Notes: a model not told the origin generated them from the letters alone. A stretch of 52,915 nucleotides of DNA from Actinomycetota bacterium (GCA_029977785.1 JAPOKG010000003.1:1-52915); one strand, 5' to 3'; positions 11,665 through 23,028 are shown, counted from the first letter of the stretch. Numbers and translations are program-made.

Positions 11665-12759
11665 CTACTCCCCTGAAATCTCCTGATAGCTCGGCTTCAC
11701 TACTTCTTCAATAATTGCTAACCGTTCTTCAAATGGAATAAAGGCGCTTTTCAGGGCATTGATGGTCACGCGCTGAAGATCTTGGAAAGTCCAATCACAT
11801 TGCTTGACCATCTCATACATTTCACGTGACATCGACGTTGCTGACATCAAGCGGTTATCGGTATTGATGGTGACTCTAAAGCGCAATTTAGAAAGCTTGG
11901 CTAGTGGGTGGCTTGCGAATGAATCAGCAACACCCGTCTGAATATTTGATGATGGGCAAAGCTCAAGCGGGACTCGACGATCGCGTACATAAGCAGCCAG
12001 ACGCCCTAAGCGTGCTGGTGTGTGGTTGAAATCGATATCGTCAACGATACGTACACCATGGCCTAAACGTTCAGCGCCACAGAGTTGAATCGCTTCCCAA
12101 ATAGAAGGAAGCCCATATGCCTCGCCAGCGTGAATAGTGAAATGTGCATTCTCGCGGCGAAGATATTCAAAAGTATCGAGTTGATCACTTGGCGGAAATC
12201 CATCTTCGGGGCCTGCGATATCAAAACCCACAACCCCTTGATCGCGATACTTAACTGCTAACTCCGCCACTTCTTGAGAAAGATTATTTTGGCGCATTCC
12301 GCAGAGAAGTGATGTCACACGAATTGTGCGCCCTTCGCCCTTCGCCTCTACTTCACCAGCACGAAAGCCTTCGAGTATCGCTTCGATGACTTGAGAAAGC
12401 GAGAGACCTTGCTCTGTTAAGAGTTCAGGAGCCATACGCACTTCAGCATAAACAACGCCATCGCGCGCTAAATCAACTGCGCATTCGCGCGCGACTCGCA
12501 CAATATCTTCGCGACGTTGCATCACAGCAACTGTGTGAGCAAAAGTTTCAAGGTAGAGAACTAGAGAGCCTGAATCACAGGAAGAGCGGAACCATTCAGC
12601 AAGTTCTGTAGCATCGTAGGTAGGAAGGGTGTGGCCAATCTCTTTAGCGATATCAATGATTGTTTGTGGACGCAGGCCGCCATCGAGATGATCGTGTAAT
12701 AGCGCCTTCGGTAGGCGCTTTACCTGACCTTCACTTGGCTTCTTCAATAGATTGCTCAT
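11665..12759 (-). CDS. add: adenosine deaminase
   Basis: [29 protein letters not shown] and LELCPSSN motifs. Confidence 0.93.
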   Translation of the reverse strand: MSNLLKKPSEGQVKRLPKALLHDHLDGGLRPQTIIDIAKEIGHTLPTYDATELAEWFRSSCDSGSLVLYLETFAHTVAVMQRREDIVRVARECAVDLARDGVVYAEVRMAPELLTEQGLSLSQVIEAILEGFRAGEVEAKGEGRTIRVTSLLCGMRQNNLSQEVAELAVKYRDQGVVGFDIAGPEDGFPPSDQLDTFEYLRRENAHFTIHAGEAYGLPSIWEAIQLCGAERLGHGVRIVDDIDFNHTPARLGRLAAYVRDRRVPLELCPSSNIQTGVADSFASHPLAKLSKLRFRVTINTDNRLMSATSMSREMYEMVKQCDWTFQDLQRVTINALKSAFIPFEERLAIIEEVVKPSYQEISGE

Positions 12760-14096
12760 CCCAGGATTCTCTCTACTACTAATGGAAGACGATTGACCGT
12801 TCCTCCTTCGATAATTGTGACAGCACCAGCAAGAGCTTCAATCGCTCTCTCAAATCGCGCTGGTTCATCGGTGTGCAAGGTCATCAGCGGTGCGCCAGCC
12901 TTGATGTAATCCCCAGGCTTTGCATGAAGCTCGATGCCAGCGCCAGCTTGGACCTTCTCGCCCTGTTTCGAGCGGCCCGCACCGAGTCGCCAAGCGCTGA
13001 CCCCGACTTTCATGGCATCCATCGTTGTAATAGTTCCGCTCTCATGTGCGGTAATCACCTGTTGTTCACGGGCAACAGGGAGGGCTGCATCAGGATCGCC
13101 ACCTTGTGCACTAATCATTCTGCGCCAATGATCCATGGCGCTGCCGTCTTTCAACGCGACTTCAGGATCTTTACCTACGATTCCAGCTGCATCAATCATT
13201 TCGCGCGCCAACAAAATAGTTAACGCAACGACATCAGCCGGTCCACCACCTGCAAGAACTTCAACGGATTCGCGAACTTCAAGGGCATTGCCTGCAGTTA
13301 AACCAAGTGGAACATCCATCGCTGTCACGAGAGCGCGAGTGTTGACGCCTGCATCTGTCCCAAGTTTCACCATGGTGCGGGCAAGTTCAGCTGCCTTGGC
13401 GGGATCTGACATGAAGGCACCACTACCTGTCTTTACATCCAGGACAAGAGCAGAAGTTCCTTCTGCAATCTTCTTACTCATAATCGACGATGCAATAAGT
13501 GGAATTGCTTCAACTGTTGCAGTGACATCACGGAGAGCGTAGAGCTTCTTATCAGCAGGTGCTAAACCAGCCCCTGCTGCACAAATTACTGCTCCGGTAT
13601 CTTGTAAAACTTTGAGCATCTCGTCATTGCTAAGAGATGCGCGCCAACCTGGGATTGATTCAAGTTTGTCGAGAGTGCCACCTGTATGTCCAAGTCCGCG
13701 ACCTGACAACTGTGGAACTGCGCCTCCGCAAGCTGCAACAAGTGGCGCCAGTGGCAACGTAATCTTGTCCCCTACGCCACCCGTTGAATGTTTATCAGCT
13801 GTTTTTCGGTCTAACTTTGACCAATTCATTCGCTCGCCACTATTGATCATGGCGCTTGTCCAGCGCGAGATTTCGCGAGAATTCATTCCATTGAGCAGAA
13901 TCGCCATAAGCAGAGCTGACATCTGTTCATCTGCGACGACTCCGCGTGTGTAAGCGTCTACTACCCAATCAATCTGAGTATCGGTCAGCTCGTTACGATC
14001 TCGCTTCGCCGCAATGATTTCAACTGCGGCAAATGGTTCAACGCTTGAACTCAAGATGGCAACCTTGTTGTGATTTCTTCTGGACCGAAGGCCCAC
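12756..14096 (-). CDS. deoA: thymidine phosphorylase
   Basis: [24 protein letters not shown] and [16 protein letters not shown] signatures. The start may be a little downstream since the ORF overlaps cdd. Confidence 0.93.
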   Translation of the reverse strand: MGLRSRRNHNKVAILSSSVEPFAAVEIIAAKRDRNELTDTQIDWVVDAYTRGVVADEQMSALLMAILLNGMNSREISRWTSAMINSGERMNWSKLDRKTADKHSTGGVGDKITLPLAPLVAACGGAVPQLSGRGLGHTGGTLDKLESIPGWRASLSNDEMLKVLQDTGAVICAAGAGLAPADKKLYALRDVTATVEAIPLIASSIMSKKIAEGTSALVLDVKTGSGAFMSDPAKAAELARTMVKLGTDAGVNTRALVTAMDVPLGLTAGNALEVRESVEVLAGGGPADVVALTILLAREMIDAAGIVGKDPEVALKDGSAMDHWRRMISAQGGDPDAALPVAREQQVITAHESGTITTMDAMKVGVSAWRLGAGRSKQGEKVQAGAGIELHAKPGDYIKAGAPLMTLHTDEPARFERAIEALAGAVTIIEGGTVNRLPLVVERILG

Positions 14097-14452
14097 GGAA
14101 GAAGCTCTGATAAAGGCTTCACACCTTGATCAGTCATGAGCTGCAATTGAGGCCCACCATGTTCTTGCAATAGCTGACGGCAGCGACCACATGGCATCAG
14201 CGGGTTACCGTTGATATCAACGCAAGCAAAAGCGACAAGTCGCCCTCCACCTGTTGCAACAAGAGATGAGACCAATCCACACTCTGCACAGAGCGTCAGC
14301 CCGTAGCTAGCATTTTCAACATTGCACCCAGTAACGATTCGGCCGTCATCGACTAGAGCTGCTACTCCAACAGGAAAATGTGAATATGGAACATAGGCGC
14401 GCTTCATCGCTTTTAACGCTTCATCGCGAAGTAGATCCCAGTCAATGACCAT
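14051..14452 (-). CDS. cdd: cytidine deaminase
   Basis: CNVENASYGLTLCAE and PCGRCRQLL zinc-binding motifs. Confidence 0.94.
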   Translation of the reverse strand: MVIDWDLLRDEALKAMKRAYVPYSHFPVGVAALVDDGRIVTGCNVENASYGLTLCAECGLVSSLVATGGGRLVAFACVDINGNPLMPCGRCRQLLQEHGGPQLQLMTDQGVKPLSELLPWAFGPEEITTRLPS

Positions 14453-15735
14453 TAGCGACCTCCACGTTTATATGGAATTCCATCTGCCGCGGGGGCTCGC
14501 ACCTTCCCGACAAAGCCAGAGACGGCGATGATTGTGGCGATGTAAGGGGCCATCAACATAAATTCAGATGGGATTGGCGTTCCAGTAATAGTAAGCAGCC
14601 CCTGCAAGTTATCTGCGAAGCCAAAGATGAGAGCAGCGGCGACTGCTCCCATTGGTGACCATCGCCCGAATATGAGCGCTGCGAGAGCAATAAATCCTTT
14701 TCCTGCAGTCATCTCCTTGTTAAATGCTCCAACTGCTCCGAGTGTGAAGAACGCGCCACCAAGTCCGGCAACAGCTCCTGCAATCACCACATTTCTAAAT
14801 CGAATCTTGTTGACATCAATACCAACAGATTCGGCAGCAGTTGGGTGTTCGCCAACAGATCGCGTACGCAGCCCCCAACGAGATTTAAAGAGGGCAACGT
14901 GAATAACGATAACGACAATATACATCAAATAGACAATGATGCTCTGGCTGAAGAATATTGGCCCGATAACAGGAATCTTAGAGAGTAATGGAATCTCAAT
15001 CGGTGCAAAGGTGCCACCTGAGTTCCAAGTTGTTTGGTATGGAATAAGTAATTTCTTATAAAGGAAGTTGGTGAGCCCGATAACGATAACGTTGAGCACG
15101 AAGCCAAGAACTACTTGATCAATACCGTACTTAATAGCAAAAACTGCAAGTAACCATGAGATAGCGGCGCCTGCAAAGGGAGCAATAAGTAAGCCCAACC
15201 ATGTGTTCTGAGTAAGGGATGCAATAACGCCTGACATAAATGCCCCAGCTAGCAGCTGGCCTTCAATTGCAATATTGATGACACCGGATCTTTCAGAGAG
15301 CACACCCGCCATAGCTCCGAAAATCAACGGAACGGATAAGAGCAGCGCCCCTTGTAGTAAACCTGTAAAAGGAATGAATTTACCAGCCGCAGCCCAGCAG
15401 AGAAATGACATCAAGAAAGTTGCTGCAAATAAGCCACTGGCAAAACGACTGGTCTTGCGCGCCCTGAACTGAAGAGTTGCCAGTAGAACCGCAAGGATGG
15501 ATGCAATAGAGAAACCGATTGCACCTGTCTTTGAATTTACAATCCACTCTTTAACAAATATCCACTCATTACCAAGTACGAAACTATAGGTAACGGGTAG
15601 GCCTTCTTTTGGCAGAAGACCAAAGACAGTAAATCCAAAGAGTGCAAGCACAGCCATTGTGATGATTCCGCGTTTGCGACGGCGCTCTGGAGCTGAGAGG
15701 GCGCGAACTTCAGTGTTGCTCATCAGCCATTCCAT
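14452..15735 (-). CDS. nucleoside ABC transporter permease (BMP-type)
   Basis: SERSGVINIAIEGQLLAGAFMSG motif, multiple TM segments; follows a second permease and an ATPase. Confidence 0.88.
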   Translation of the reverse strand: MEWLMSNTEVRALSAPERRRKRGIITMAVLALFGFTVFGLLPKEGLPVTYSFVLGNEWIFVKEWIVNSKTGAIGFSIASILAVLLATLQFRARKTSRFASGLFAATFLMSFLCWAAAGKFIPFTGLLQGALLLSVPLIFGAMAGVLSERSGVINIAIEGQLLAGAFMSGVIASLTQNTWLGLLIAPFAGAAISWLLAVFAIKYGIDQVVLGFVLNVIVIGLTNFLYKKLLIPYQTTWNSGGTFAPIEIPLLSKIPVIGPIFFSQSIIVYLMYIVVIVIHVALFKSRWGLRTRSVGEHPTAAESVGIDVNKIRFRNVVIAGAVAGLGGAFFTLGAVGAFNKEMTAGKGFIALAALIFGRWSPMGAVAAALIFGFADNLQGLLTITGTPIPSEFMLMAPYIATIIAVSGFVGKVRAPAADGIPYKRGGR

Positions 15736-16874
15736 CCCTTCGAGGCAACTGCTTCGCCAGTTTCAACGTTCTTCAACCTAAAGAGCGCCTTCACAAGAGC
15801 AGGAGCTGCGATAAAGAGAACAACAAGTGCTTGAATAACTAGAACTAAATCAAGTGGCGTTTCGGTACTTGCCTGCATAGTCAATCCACCGGCGCGAAGG
15901 GCACCGAAGAGAAGCGCTGCAAAGACTGTTCCAATTGGGTTAGCACGTGCCAATAATGCGACGGTAATTGCATCAAAACCAAAGGAGCCACCAATGCCGG
16001 CTGTCATTGCAGGTTCAGAACCCAGAATCTGCATCGCACCACCCAAACCAGCAAGGGCACCTGCGATAAACATGACTGTGGTTGTTACTCGCGCAACTGA
16101 AATTCCAGCAGTTCGCGATGCATCTGCATTTGCACCTACCGCACGGAATCTAAATCCCCAGGTACTGCGATTGAGTAGCCACCAAACTGCGCCGGCGGCA
16201 ATCAGGGCGATGATGAAACCTAAATTTGCACGGAGATCTTCGCCGAAAAGGTGTGGCAGTTGTGCGCTTTCTCGTACCTCTGGCGCTAACGGATCTTGTC
16301 TGCCAGGACGTAAAAATGCTGTCGTGCTAAGTAGCCATAAGAGAAAGTAGGCTGCCACATAGTTGAGCATGATTGTTACGATCACTTCATGCGCACCGGT
16401 GCGCGCTTTAAGTAAGCCAACTAAGCCCCCATAGATTCCTGCAAAGCCAATCGCTGCTGCCATCGCAGCCAAGGTATGAATCACGACAGGAAGTTCGAAG
16501 GTGAATCCAACCCAGCTTGCACCAATTGCACCAGCGATGAATTGTCCTTGTGCACCTATATTAAAAAGACCTGCCTTAAAGGCGAGTGCTACTGACAGAC
16601 CAGTCAGAATCAATGGGGTTGCGGCAACTAAAGTTTCAGAGAATGGGTAGAAACCTTCAATGAAGCGATCCTGCGCTAATTGCGGATCAAAGATGGAGCC
16701 GCGAAAGAGCGCCCAATAAGCGCCACCTGCTGTGGAGAGCGCTTTCTGCAACATCTCAAGGGGCGCACCTTTTAGGGCTAAGACTGTTGAATCAGAAAAT
16801 GCAACTAGTAAGCCGCTGACAAAGAGCGCTAAACCAAATGAGAGAACTGGGAGAACTAGCTTCTTCAACTTCAT
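15723..16874 (-). CDS. nucleoside ABC transporter permease (BMP-type)
   Basis: ALAFKAGLFNIGAQGQFIAGAIGA motif of the branched-chain/nucleoside permease family. Confidence 0.88.
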   Translation of the reverse strand: MKLKKLVLPVLSFGLALFVSGLLVAFSDSTVLALKGAPLEMLQKALSTAGGAYWALFRGSIFDPQLAQDRFIEGFYPFSETLVAATPLILTGLSVALAFKAGLFNIGAQGQFIAGAIGASWVGFTFELPVVIHTLAAMAAAIGFAGIYGGLVGLLKARTGAHEVIVTIMLNYVAAYFLLWLLSTTAFLRPGRQDPLAPEVRESAQLPHLFGEDLRANLGFIIALIAAGAVWWLLNRSTWGFRFRAVGANADASRTAGISVARVTTTVMFIAGALAGLGGAMQILGSEPAMTAGIGGSFGFDAITVALLARANPIGTVFAALLFGALRAGGLTMQASTETPLDLVLVIQALVVLFIAAPALVKALFRLKNVETGEAVASKGWNG

Positions 16875-18370
16875 CGCTTTACTCCTGCCATCAAGAGGCC
16901 AAGTTCTTCGCGGGAAGTATCTGCTGGAACTATGGCGATAAATTCACCACGATACATAACCGCAATTCGATCGGCTAGAGCTGAAACTTCATCTAGTTCA
17001 GTACTGAAGAGGAGAACTGCCCGACCTGAATCACGCTCGGCAATTATTCGCTCATGGACAAATTCAATCGAACCAACGTCAAGGCCACGAGTCGGCTGAG
17101 AGGCAACTACTAACTTAACTGGCCTTGATAGTTCGCGTGCCAAGACAACTTTCTGCTTATTTCCACCCGAGAGTGAAGATGCAGAATCTTTCGCTGATTG
17201 GGTACGAATATCAAACTCTTTGACTCGCTTATCAGCCTCAGCGCTCACAACGCTCTGAGAAATTACGGGCCCCTTTGCATAAGGCGGTAGATCGTGGAGA
17301 TCGAGAATCAAATTCTCTTCAATACTAAAGGAGCTAATGAGGCCATCTTCTTCACGGCTTTCGGGCACAAAGGCGATTCCTGCATGGAGCGAATCCCTGA
17401 CAGAGGATTTTGTGATGTCTTGGCCCTCTAAAGTAATTGTGCCGGTGACATGTTCTTGTAATCCAACGATTGATTCGGCTAACTCGGATTGGCCATTACC
17501 TTGAACACCAGCAACCGCCAAAATCTCACCCGCACGGACTTCAAATGAAACGTTCTTAACTAATGAGCGGCCTGTGTGATCAGAGATAGTGAGGTTTGAA
17601 ACCGAGAGAGTGACGTTACCTAACTTGGCAGGGTTCTTATCGACATCGAGAGAGACTGGTCGGCCCACCATGAGAGATGCCAACTCTTCTTGAGATGCAG
17701 TTGGTGAAGCGGTACCGACAACTTTTCCACGACGAATGATGGTGATTTTGTCAGCTGCTTCTTTGACTTCACGCAATTTGTGGGTAATAAAGACGATTGA
17801 GGTGCCTTTATCCTTGAGCTTCTTCATATTACGGAGAAGTTCATCGGTCTCTTGCGGGGTTAATACAGCTGTGGGTTCATCCAGAATAAGCACTTTGGCG
17901 TCGTAGATGAGAGCGCGAATAATTTCAACACGTTGTTGCAAGCCGACCGGTAGGTTTTCGACTAGAGCATCTGGATCGATTTCAAAGTTAAATTCAGCTG
18001 AGACCCGTAAAATTTCTTTTCTGGCGCCCTCTAGATCGAGCATTGCCAAGCCTTTAGTTTTCTCATGGCCAAGAACGATATTTTCAGCAACTGTAAAGAC
18101 GGGGATCAACATAAAGTGTTGATGCACCATCCCAATCCCAGCAGCAAGGGCATCAAGAGGTGAGTGAATAGTGATCTCTTTGCCATCAACACTGATGGTG
18201 CCTTCATCGGGCTGCAAAAGACCATAGACAACATTCATTAAAGTCGATTTGCCAGCACCATTTTCGCCGAGGATGGCATGGATTTCGCCATCACCAACTG
18301 CTAAATCAATTGCATCATTTGCAGTGAGTGAACCAAAGCGCTTGGTAATGCCGCGCAGCTCTAAGGACAT
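16871..18370 (-). CDS. nucleoside ABC transporter ATP-binding protein (duplicated ATPase)
   Basis: GENGAGKSTLMN Walker A in the first half; second domain GVQGNGQSEL and LSGGNKQKVVLARELSR; 499 aa. Confidence 0.9.
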   Translation of the reverse strand: MSLELRGITKRFGSLTANDAIDLAVGDGEIHAILGENGAGKSTLMNVVYGLLQPDEGTISVDGKEITIHSPLDALAAGIGMVHQHFMLIPVFTVAENIVLGHEKTKGLAMLDLEGARKEILRVSAEFNFEIDPDALVENLPVGLQQRVEIIRALIYDAKVLILDEPTAVLTPQETDELLRNMKKLKDKGTSIVFITHKLREVKEAADKITIIRRGKVVGTASPTASQEELASLMVGRPVSLDVDKNPAKLGNVTLSVSNLTISDHTGRSLVKNVSFEVRAGEILAVAGVQGNGQSELAESIVGLQEHVTGTITLEGQDITKSSVRDSLHAGIAFVPESREEDGLISSFSIEENLILDLHDLPPYAKGPVISQSVVSAEADKRVKEFDIRTQSAKDSASSLSGGNKQKVVLARELSRPVKLVVASQPTRGLDVGSIEFVHERIIAERDSGRAVLLFSTELDEVSALADRIAVMYRGEFIAIVPADTSREELGLLMAGVKR

Positions 18371-18420
18371 GTGCGTAAATCTACTCGCTTTATTGAACTT
18401 TAGAAAGTTTTAATGATTGA

Positions 18421-18462
18421 AATAAAAGCGGGCTAACACCGAAGTGCTAGCCCGCTTTTATT
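18421..18462 (-). terminator. hairpin between bmpA-like SBP and downstream ABC ATPase
   Basis: AATAAAAGCGGGCTAACAC-CGAA-GTGCTAGCCCGCTTTTATT, 19-bp arms with one G-U-type mismatch. Confidence 0.85.
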
Positions 18463-18478
18463 AGAAGTATTCAGTTAA

Positions 18479-19537
18479 TTACTTAGCTGAAACCTTTCCG
18501 TTGCGGATATCGTTACCGAGTTTTGTAACTTCAGTACGTAGCGCAGTTGGAACTCGACGGATGAGGTCGTAATAAGGAGCAATGTATGTTCCCTTGTTCT
18601 TGAGGTTTCCGAAGTAACCTGTTGAAGAGAACTTTCCATTTGCCTGATCAAGAATGACAGCCTGTACAGATGTATCTACACCTTTAACCACTGAGGTGAG
18701 GAGTACTTTTCTGTACTGTGGCGCAGCCTTTACTCCATCGGTATCAACCCAGATGACAACTGACTTCTTTGAAGTCAGTGAGTTACCTGCTGTTGCTCCA
18801 CCAAGTCCGCCAGCAACTGGGAAGATTACATCTGCACCCTGCTGCTCGAAGTTCTTAGAGATCTGTAGAGCTTTTGCTGAATCTGAGAAGCCACCCACAA
18901 ATGTTCCATCCTTCTTAGCGATGTCCCATCCAAGAACTTCTACTTTCTTGCTCTTGACCTTGTTGTAGTGAGCAACACCCTTTGCGAAACCATCCATGAA
19001 GATAGTGACAGGTGGGATGTTAAGTCCGCCGTAAGTTGCGACCTTACCGGTCTTTGAAACTCCAGCTGCAAGGTATCCAGCCTGGAATGAAGACTCGTTT
19101 GTGTCGAACTGAAGTGGCTTTAGGTTCTTAAATTTTGTACCTGGGTAGACAGATCCATCAGCACCGTGATCTTCTCCATCCTGGTCAACAATTGCAAAGT
19201 TAACGGTTGGGTTTGCCTTCGCAGCTGCAACGATTGCTCCATTGATAAGGAAGCCAACACCTACAATAATGTTGCACTTCTCGTCGATGAGCTTCTTAAT
19301 GTTTGGTGCGTAATCTGCATCTGATGTCGCTGCAAGGTACTTAACAGTTACAGATGAGTTTGCCTTAGCTGCTGCATTCGCGCCTGCCCATGCTGATGCG
19401 TTAAATGACTTATCGTCAACGCCACCGGTATCAAGTGCAAGGCATGCTTTAGTTGCTGCTGCATTCGCTGCAGGTGTTGCGCTAAATGAAAGCGCAGCCA
19501 CAGCCAAAAGGGCAACAATTGTTGTTGTCTTTTTCAA
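18479..19537 (-). CDS. BMP family nucleoside ABC transporter substrate-binding protein
   Basis: CLALDTGGVDDKSFNASAWAG BMP motif. Likely TTG start at 19537 (GGAGGAAAATTG, protein (L)KKTTTIVALLAVAALSFSATPAANAA), rather than the ATG of the ORF track at 19612. Confidence 0.87.
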   Translation of the reverse strand: MKKTTTIVALLAVAALSFSATPAANAAATKACLALDTGGVDDKSFNASAWAGANAAAKANSSVTVKYLAATSDADYAPNIKKLIDEKCNIIVGVGFLINGAIVAAAKANPTVNFAIVDQDGEDHGADGSVYPGTKFKNLKPLQFDTNESSFQAGYLAAGVSKTGKVATYGGLNIPPVTIFMDGFAKGVAHYNKVKSKKVEVLGWDIAKKDGTFVGGFSDSAKALQISKNFEQQGADVIFPVAGGLGGATAGNSLTSKKSVVIWVDTDGVKAAPQYRKVLLTSVVKGVDTSVQAVILDQANGKFSSTGYFGNLKNKGTYIAPYYDLIRRVPTALRTEVTKLGNDIRNGKVSAK

Positions 19538-19672
19538 TTTTCCTCCAAGGAGAGTTGGGTAGTTCTGTAGATGGGAGCCTAGTTGTTTACGCTTAAATTG
19601 GACAAAAAACACGGAAATATTCGACAGTGTGGCATGTAACAGTTTGGAAAACTCTCAAGTAGAACTTGAGTG

Positions 19673-20659
19673 CTATGCGGGGATTTTTTCAGCTGTAGCC
19701 GCAGCAACGTTAATCGCGCTGCTCAATCGAAGCAGAGAGCTTGAGCGAATGGTGAGTTCAATTCCACCGCCGGTGATCCCGTAACGGCGACCATAGATTC
19801 CAGCATTTTCATCAAGTATGTCCAGGTACTGACTTTTAGCAAGTGAGAGCGCCACGATGTCGTACATCGCTTTATCCACTCGCTTAATCACCGTGGCGAG
19901 CAAGAACCGTTTTGTTGAGTTTGTGACTGTGATGAATTGGTCCGGTTCGACATTAATCATCCCGATGGGTGCACCCTTCTTCTTGGCGCCCCGAGATGCA
20001 ATCACTTTCAAAATTTCAGAGTCCGAGCCTTGGGTCGCTACATAGACAATATCTGCGCCCGCATCTAAAACTTGCGTTGTCGCAAGGGAATAGGAACCAG
20101 AAACATACTTAACAATAGGGATTACCTTGCGCTTGGCTGCAGCTACTCCGGCTGCAAAACCATCTTTGTAGATATCGGCTTGATCGGCGTTGGCAATCAT
20201 CGCCACCTTGCCACTTCTTGATATTTGAGCCGCACTGAAGCCAGCCAAGTAAGCGCCCTGAGTATTAGCAAAAATTACAGAAGTTACATTGAGCGCTGCA
20301 ACCGATGCATCATTGATGATTGCAAAGTGAGTATTTGGGTATTCAATGGCGAGGGCTTGTAGCGTTGGCGCATACCCACTACCTATCGCGATGATGGGGT
20401 CACAATTCTTTGCAATGAGCGAACGGATTCGCTTTTCGCGATCTGCGCTGGAGCCATCTGTCACTACTGGAACTAGTTCAAAATCAAATTGTTTCTGCGC
20501 TTTTTCTAAGCCGGCATGAGATGCATCGTTAAAGGAGCGATCGCCGCGTCCACCAATGTCATACGCCACGCCCACTGTGAGCGTTGGTGCAGCAGATGCT
20601 GAAACTGGCATGAGTACAGACGCCAGAATTGCCGCAACAAGGAGAAGGCGAATTTTCAT
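19673..20659 (-). CDS. second BMP family substrate-binding protein
   Basis: VGVAYDIGGRGDRSFNDASHAG BMP motif; signal peptide [23 protein letters not shown]. Confidence 0.85.
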   Translation of the reverse strand: MKIRLLLVAAILASVLMPVSASAAPTLTVGVAYDIGGRGDRSFNDASHAGLEKAQKQFDFELVPVVTDGSSADREKRIRSLIAKNCDPIIAIGSGYAPTLQALAIEYPNTHFAIINDASVAALNVTSVIFANTQGAYLAGFSAAQISRSGKVAMIANADQADIYKDGFAAGVAAAKRKVIPIVKYVSGSYSLATTQVLDAGADIVYVATQGSDSEILKVIASRGAKKKGAPIGMINVEPDQFITVTNSTKRFLLATVIKRVDKAMYDIVALSLAKSQYLDILDENAGIYGRRYGITGGGIELTIRSSSLLRLSSAINVAAATAEKIPA

Positions 20660-21651
20660 TAGAGAACAACGCCTAAATTCTTATAGGTCGCATTTACAGT
20701 CTCTTGAGCAACGACTCGCGCCTTTGCCGAACCTTGATGCAAGATATCGAGCAGGTGCTTTTCGTCTTCAAGTAGTTCAACTGCCTTGGCACGAATTGGG
20801 CGTAGGTACTCGACAACAACTTCAGCAACTGCGGTTTTGAAGTCCCCATAACCCTTGCCTGCAAATTCATTTTCAAGATCGCTAATAGTCCGTCCAGAAA
20901 GGGCTGAATGAATAGTAAGCAAGTTACTGATTCCAGGCTTTTCAACCACATCAAACTTCACTTCACGTCCGGCATCGGTGACTGCGCTCTTAATTTTCTT
21001 CAAGTTTGCTTCCGGCGTATCCATAATCTCTATCACGCCTGCCCCAGAACCTGATGACTTACTCATCTTCGCTGTTGGCTCTTGAATATCGTTAATTTTG
21101 GCGGCAGTCTTCAGAATGTAAGCCTCGGGTATCTGGAAGGTCTGCCCATAGCGTGCGTTAAAGCGGCCAGCTAAATCACGAGTGAGTTCAATATGCTGAC
21201 GTTGATCTTCACCGACTGGAACGTAATGTGGCTGATAGAGCAAGATGTCGGCTGCTTGCAACATTGGGTAAGTAAATAACCCAACACGTGCTGAATCAGC
21301 ACCGGCCTTTGATGACTTATCTTTAAATTGCGTCATGCGACTTGCCTCACCGAAGCCAGTCATACATTCCATAATCCAACCTAGTTGGTTGTGCTGTGGA
21401 ACTTGTGACTGGACAAAGAGCGTAGATTTTTCAGGTGAGATTCCAAGAGCGAGTAATTGGGCTGCAGATACCAAGGTGCGCTTGCGCAGAAGCGCAGGAT
21501 CTGTTTCGACTGTGAGCGCATGCAAATCGACGATGCAGTAAAAGGCATCATGCCCATCTTGTAGTTCGACCCACTGTTTGACCGCACCCAGATAGTTTCC
21601 GAGATGGAAAGAATCGCTTGTTGGCTGAATGCCAGATAGGACGCGTTTCAT
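20659..21651 (-). CDS. trpS: tryptophanyl-tRNA synthetase
   Basis: [18 protein letters not shown] and KMSKSSGSG class I aaRS signatures. Confidence 0.95.
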   Translation of the reverse strand: MKRVLSGIQPTSDSFHLGNYLGAVKQWVELQDGHDAFYCIVDLHALTVETDPALLRKRTLVSAAQLLALGISPEKSTLFVQSQVPQHNQLGWIMECMTGFGEASRMTQFKDKSSKAGADSARVGLFTYPMLQAADILLYQPHYVPVGEDQRQHIELTRDLAGRFNARYGQTFQIPEAYILKTAAKINDIQEPTAKMSKSSGSGAGVIEIMDTPEANLKKIKSAVTDAGREVKFDVVEKPGISNLLTIHSALSGRTISDLENEFAGKGYGDFKTAVAEVVVEYLRPIRAKAVELLEDEKHLLDILHQGSAKARVVAQETVNATYKNLGVVL

Positions 21652-21671
21652 AGTTGCAATTCTCGCACGAG

Positions 21672-22967
21672 TTAGTAGTTACGCGAGATCAATAAACGAC
21701 CGGCTCGCTTTCCTTCCATAGAAAGCACTGTGATTCGCACGCCATTGACGCCTACAACGTCATTAGCAACAGGAATTCTTCCAAGGAAATTCATCACGAA
21801 TCCACTGGCGGTTTCATAAGGGCCTTCCGGCAGCTCAATTCCTGTCTCTTCCATCAGGTCTTCGAGGGATATCAAGCCATCGACTTCAAAATCACCGGTC
21901 CGAGATTCATGTGAGACTTCTTCTTCATCGGTGTCGTATTCATCGCGAATATCGCCAATCAAGGTTTCAACGAGGTCTTCGAGGGTAACGATGCCATCGG
22001 TACCGCCGTACTCATCAAGAACGATTGCCAGATGCTGGCGCTGGTTACGCATTTCTGTGAGGGCAGGCAGAATGGCCTTTGTTCCCGGTAAATACATGAT
22101 GTTGCGCGCCAATTCTTGAATCTTGGCGTTGTTATTGGCAAGGCTGGTATCAAGCAAATCACGCACGTGAATAAATCCAACCACTTCATCAGATGATCCG
22201 CGTACTACTGGATAGCGTGAGTGCGCCTTCTCGATGGCAAGAGAAATAGCTTTACCAACAGTGAGTGAGGCATCCATAAAATCAACTTCGGTACGTGGAA
22301 CCATGACTTCGTGAACTTGTCGCTCTGATGCGTTAAAAACTTCTTCAACGATATCGCGCTCTTCATCCGTGAGCGCTGCATGCCCTGCAACTAAATCAAG
22401 GAGCTCTTCTTCAGAAATCTGCGAGCGCTGCTCTTTAGGGTCAATACCAAAGAGGCGCACTACCAAACTTGTAGAGTGCGATAAGACCCAGATAACAGGG
22501 CGGAAAATCTTGGCCACGATATCGATGAATCCAGCTGAATACATAGCAATCTGTTCGGTGCGATAGAGAGCAACCCGCTTTGGAACGAGCTCACCAAAGA
22601 CGAGCGAAAAGTAAGCGATGATAAATGTCAGTCCGATGAGGGAAGCAGTCGATGCAGAATCACCAGAAAGCCCCCGTGATTCCAACCAAGGAATGAAATG
22701 GTCGCCCAGGCGATCAGCGCCCAAGGCTGCCGACAAAAATCCAGTAACAGTGACGCCTACCTGCAAGGTGGCGAGAAGTCGGTTGGGATTGCTAGCGACT
22801 GAGGCGACCTTTGCGCCTCGCTTGCCGCGGGTGGCAATCTGTTTTATCTGGCTTTCACGCAGTGAGACCAGAGCGATTTCAGCTGCAACGAAAATAGCGC
22901 CCAGGACAATCAGGGCAGCAATCAGGCCTATTGAGGTAAAGAGTGAGCCACTCGGGTTAGGTTCCAT
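21672..22967 (-). CDS. hemolysin C/CorC-like DUF21 plus CBS domain membrane protein
   Basis: N-terminal TM region, [32 protein letters not shown]; 431 aa. Confidence 0.9.
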   Translation of the reverse strand: MEPNPSGSLFTSIGLIAALIVLGAIFVAAEIALVSLRESQIKQIATRGKRGAKVASVASNPNRLLATLQVGVTVTGFLSAALGADRLGDHFIPWLESRGLSGDSASTASLIGLTFIIAYFSLVFGELVPKRVALYRTEQIAMYSAGFIDIVAKIFRPVIWVLSHSTSLVVRLFGIDPKEQRSQISEEELLDLVAGHAALTDEERDIVEEVFNASERQVHEVMVPRTEVDFMDASLTVGKAISLAIEKAHSRYPVVRGSSDEVVGFIHVRDLLDTSLANNNAKIQELARNIMYLPGTKAILPALTEMRNQRQHLAIVLDEYGGTDGIVTLEDLVETLIGDIRDEYDTDEEEVSHESRTGDFEVDGLISLEDLMEETGIELPEGPYETASGFVMNFLGRIPVANDVVGVNGVRITVLSMEGKRAGRLLISRNY

Positions 22968-23028
22968 GATGTGAGAAGTCTACCGAAGCCCCTTCCTATT
23001 GGGGCTCGCCTGACATAACCTTTCCCAC

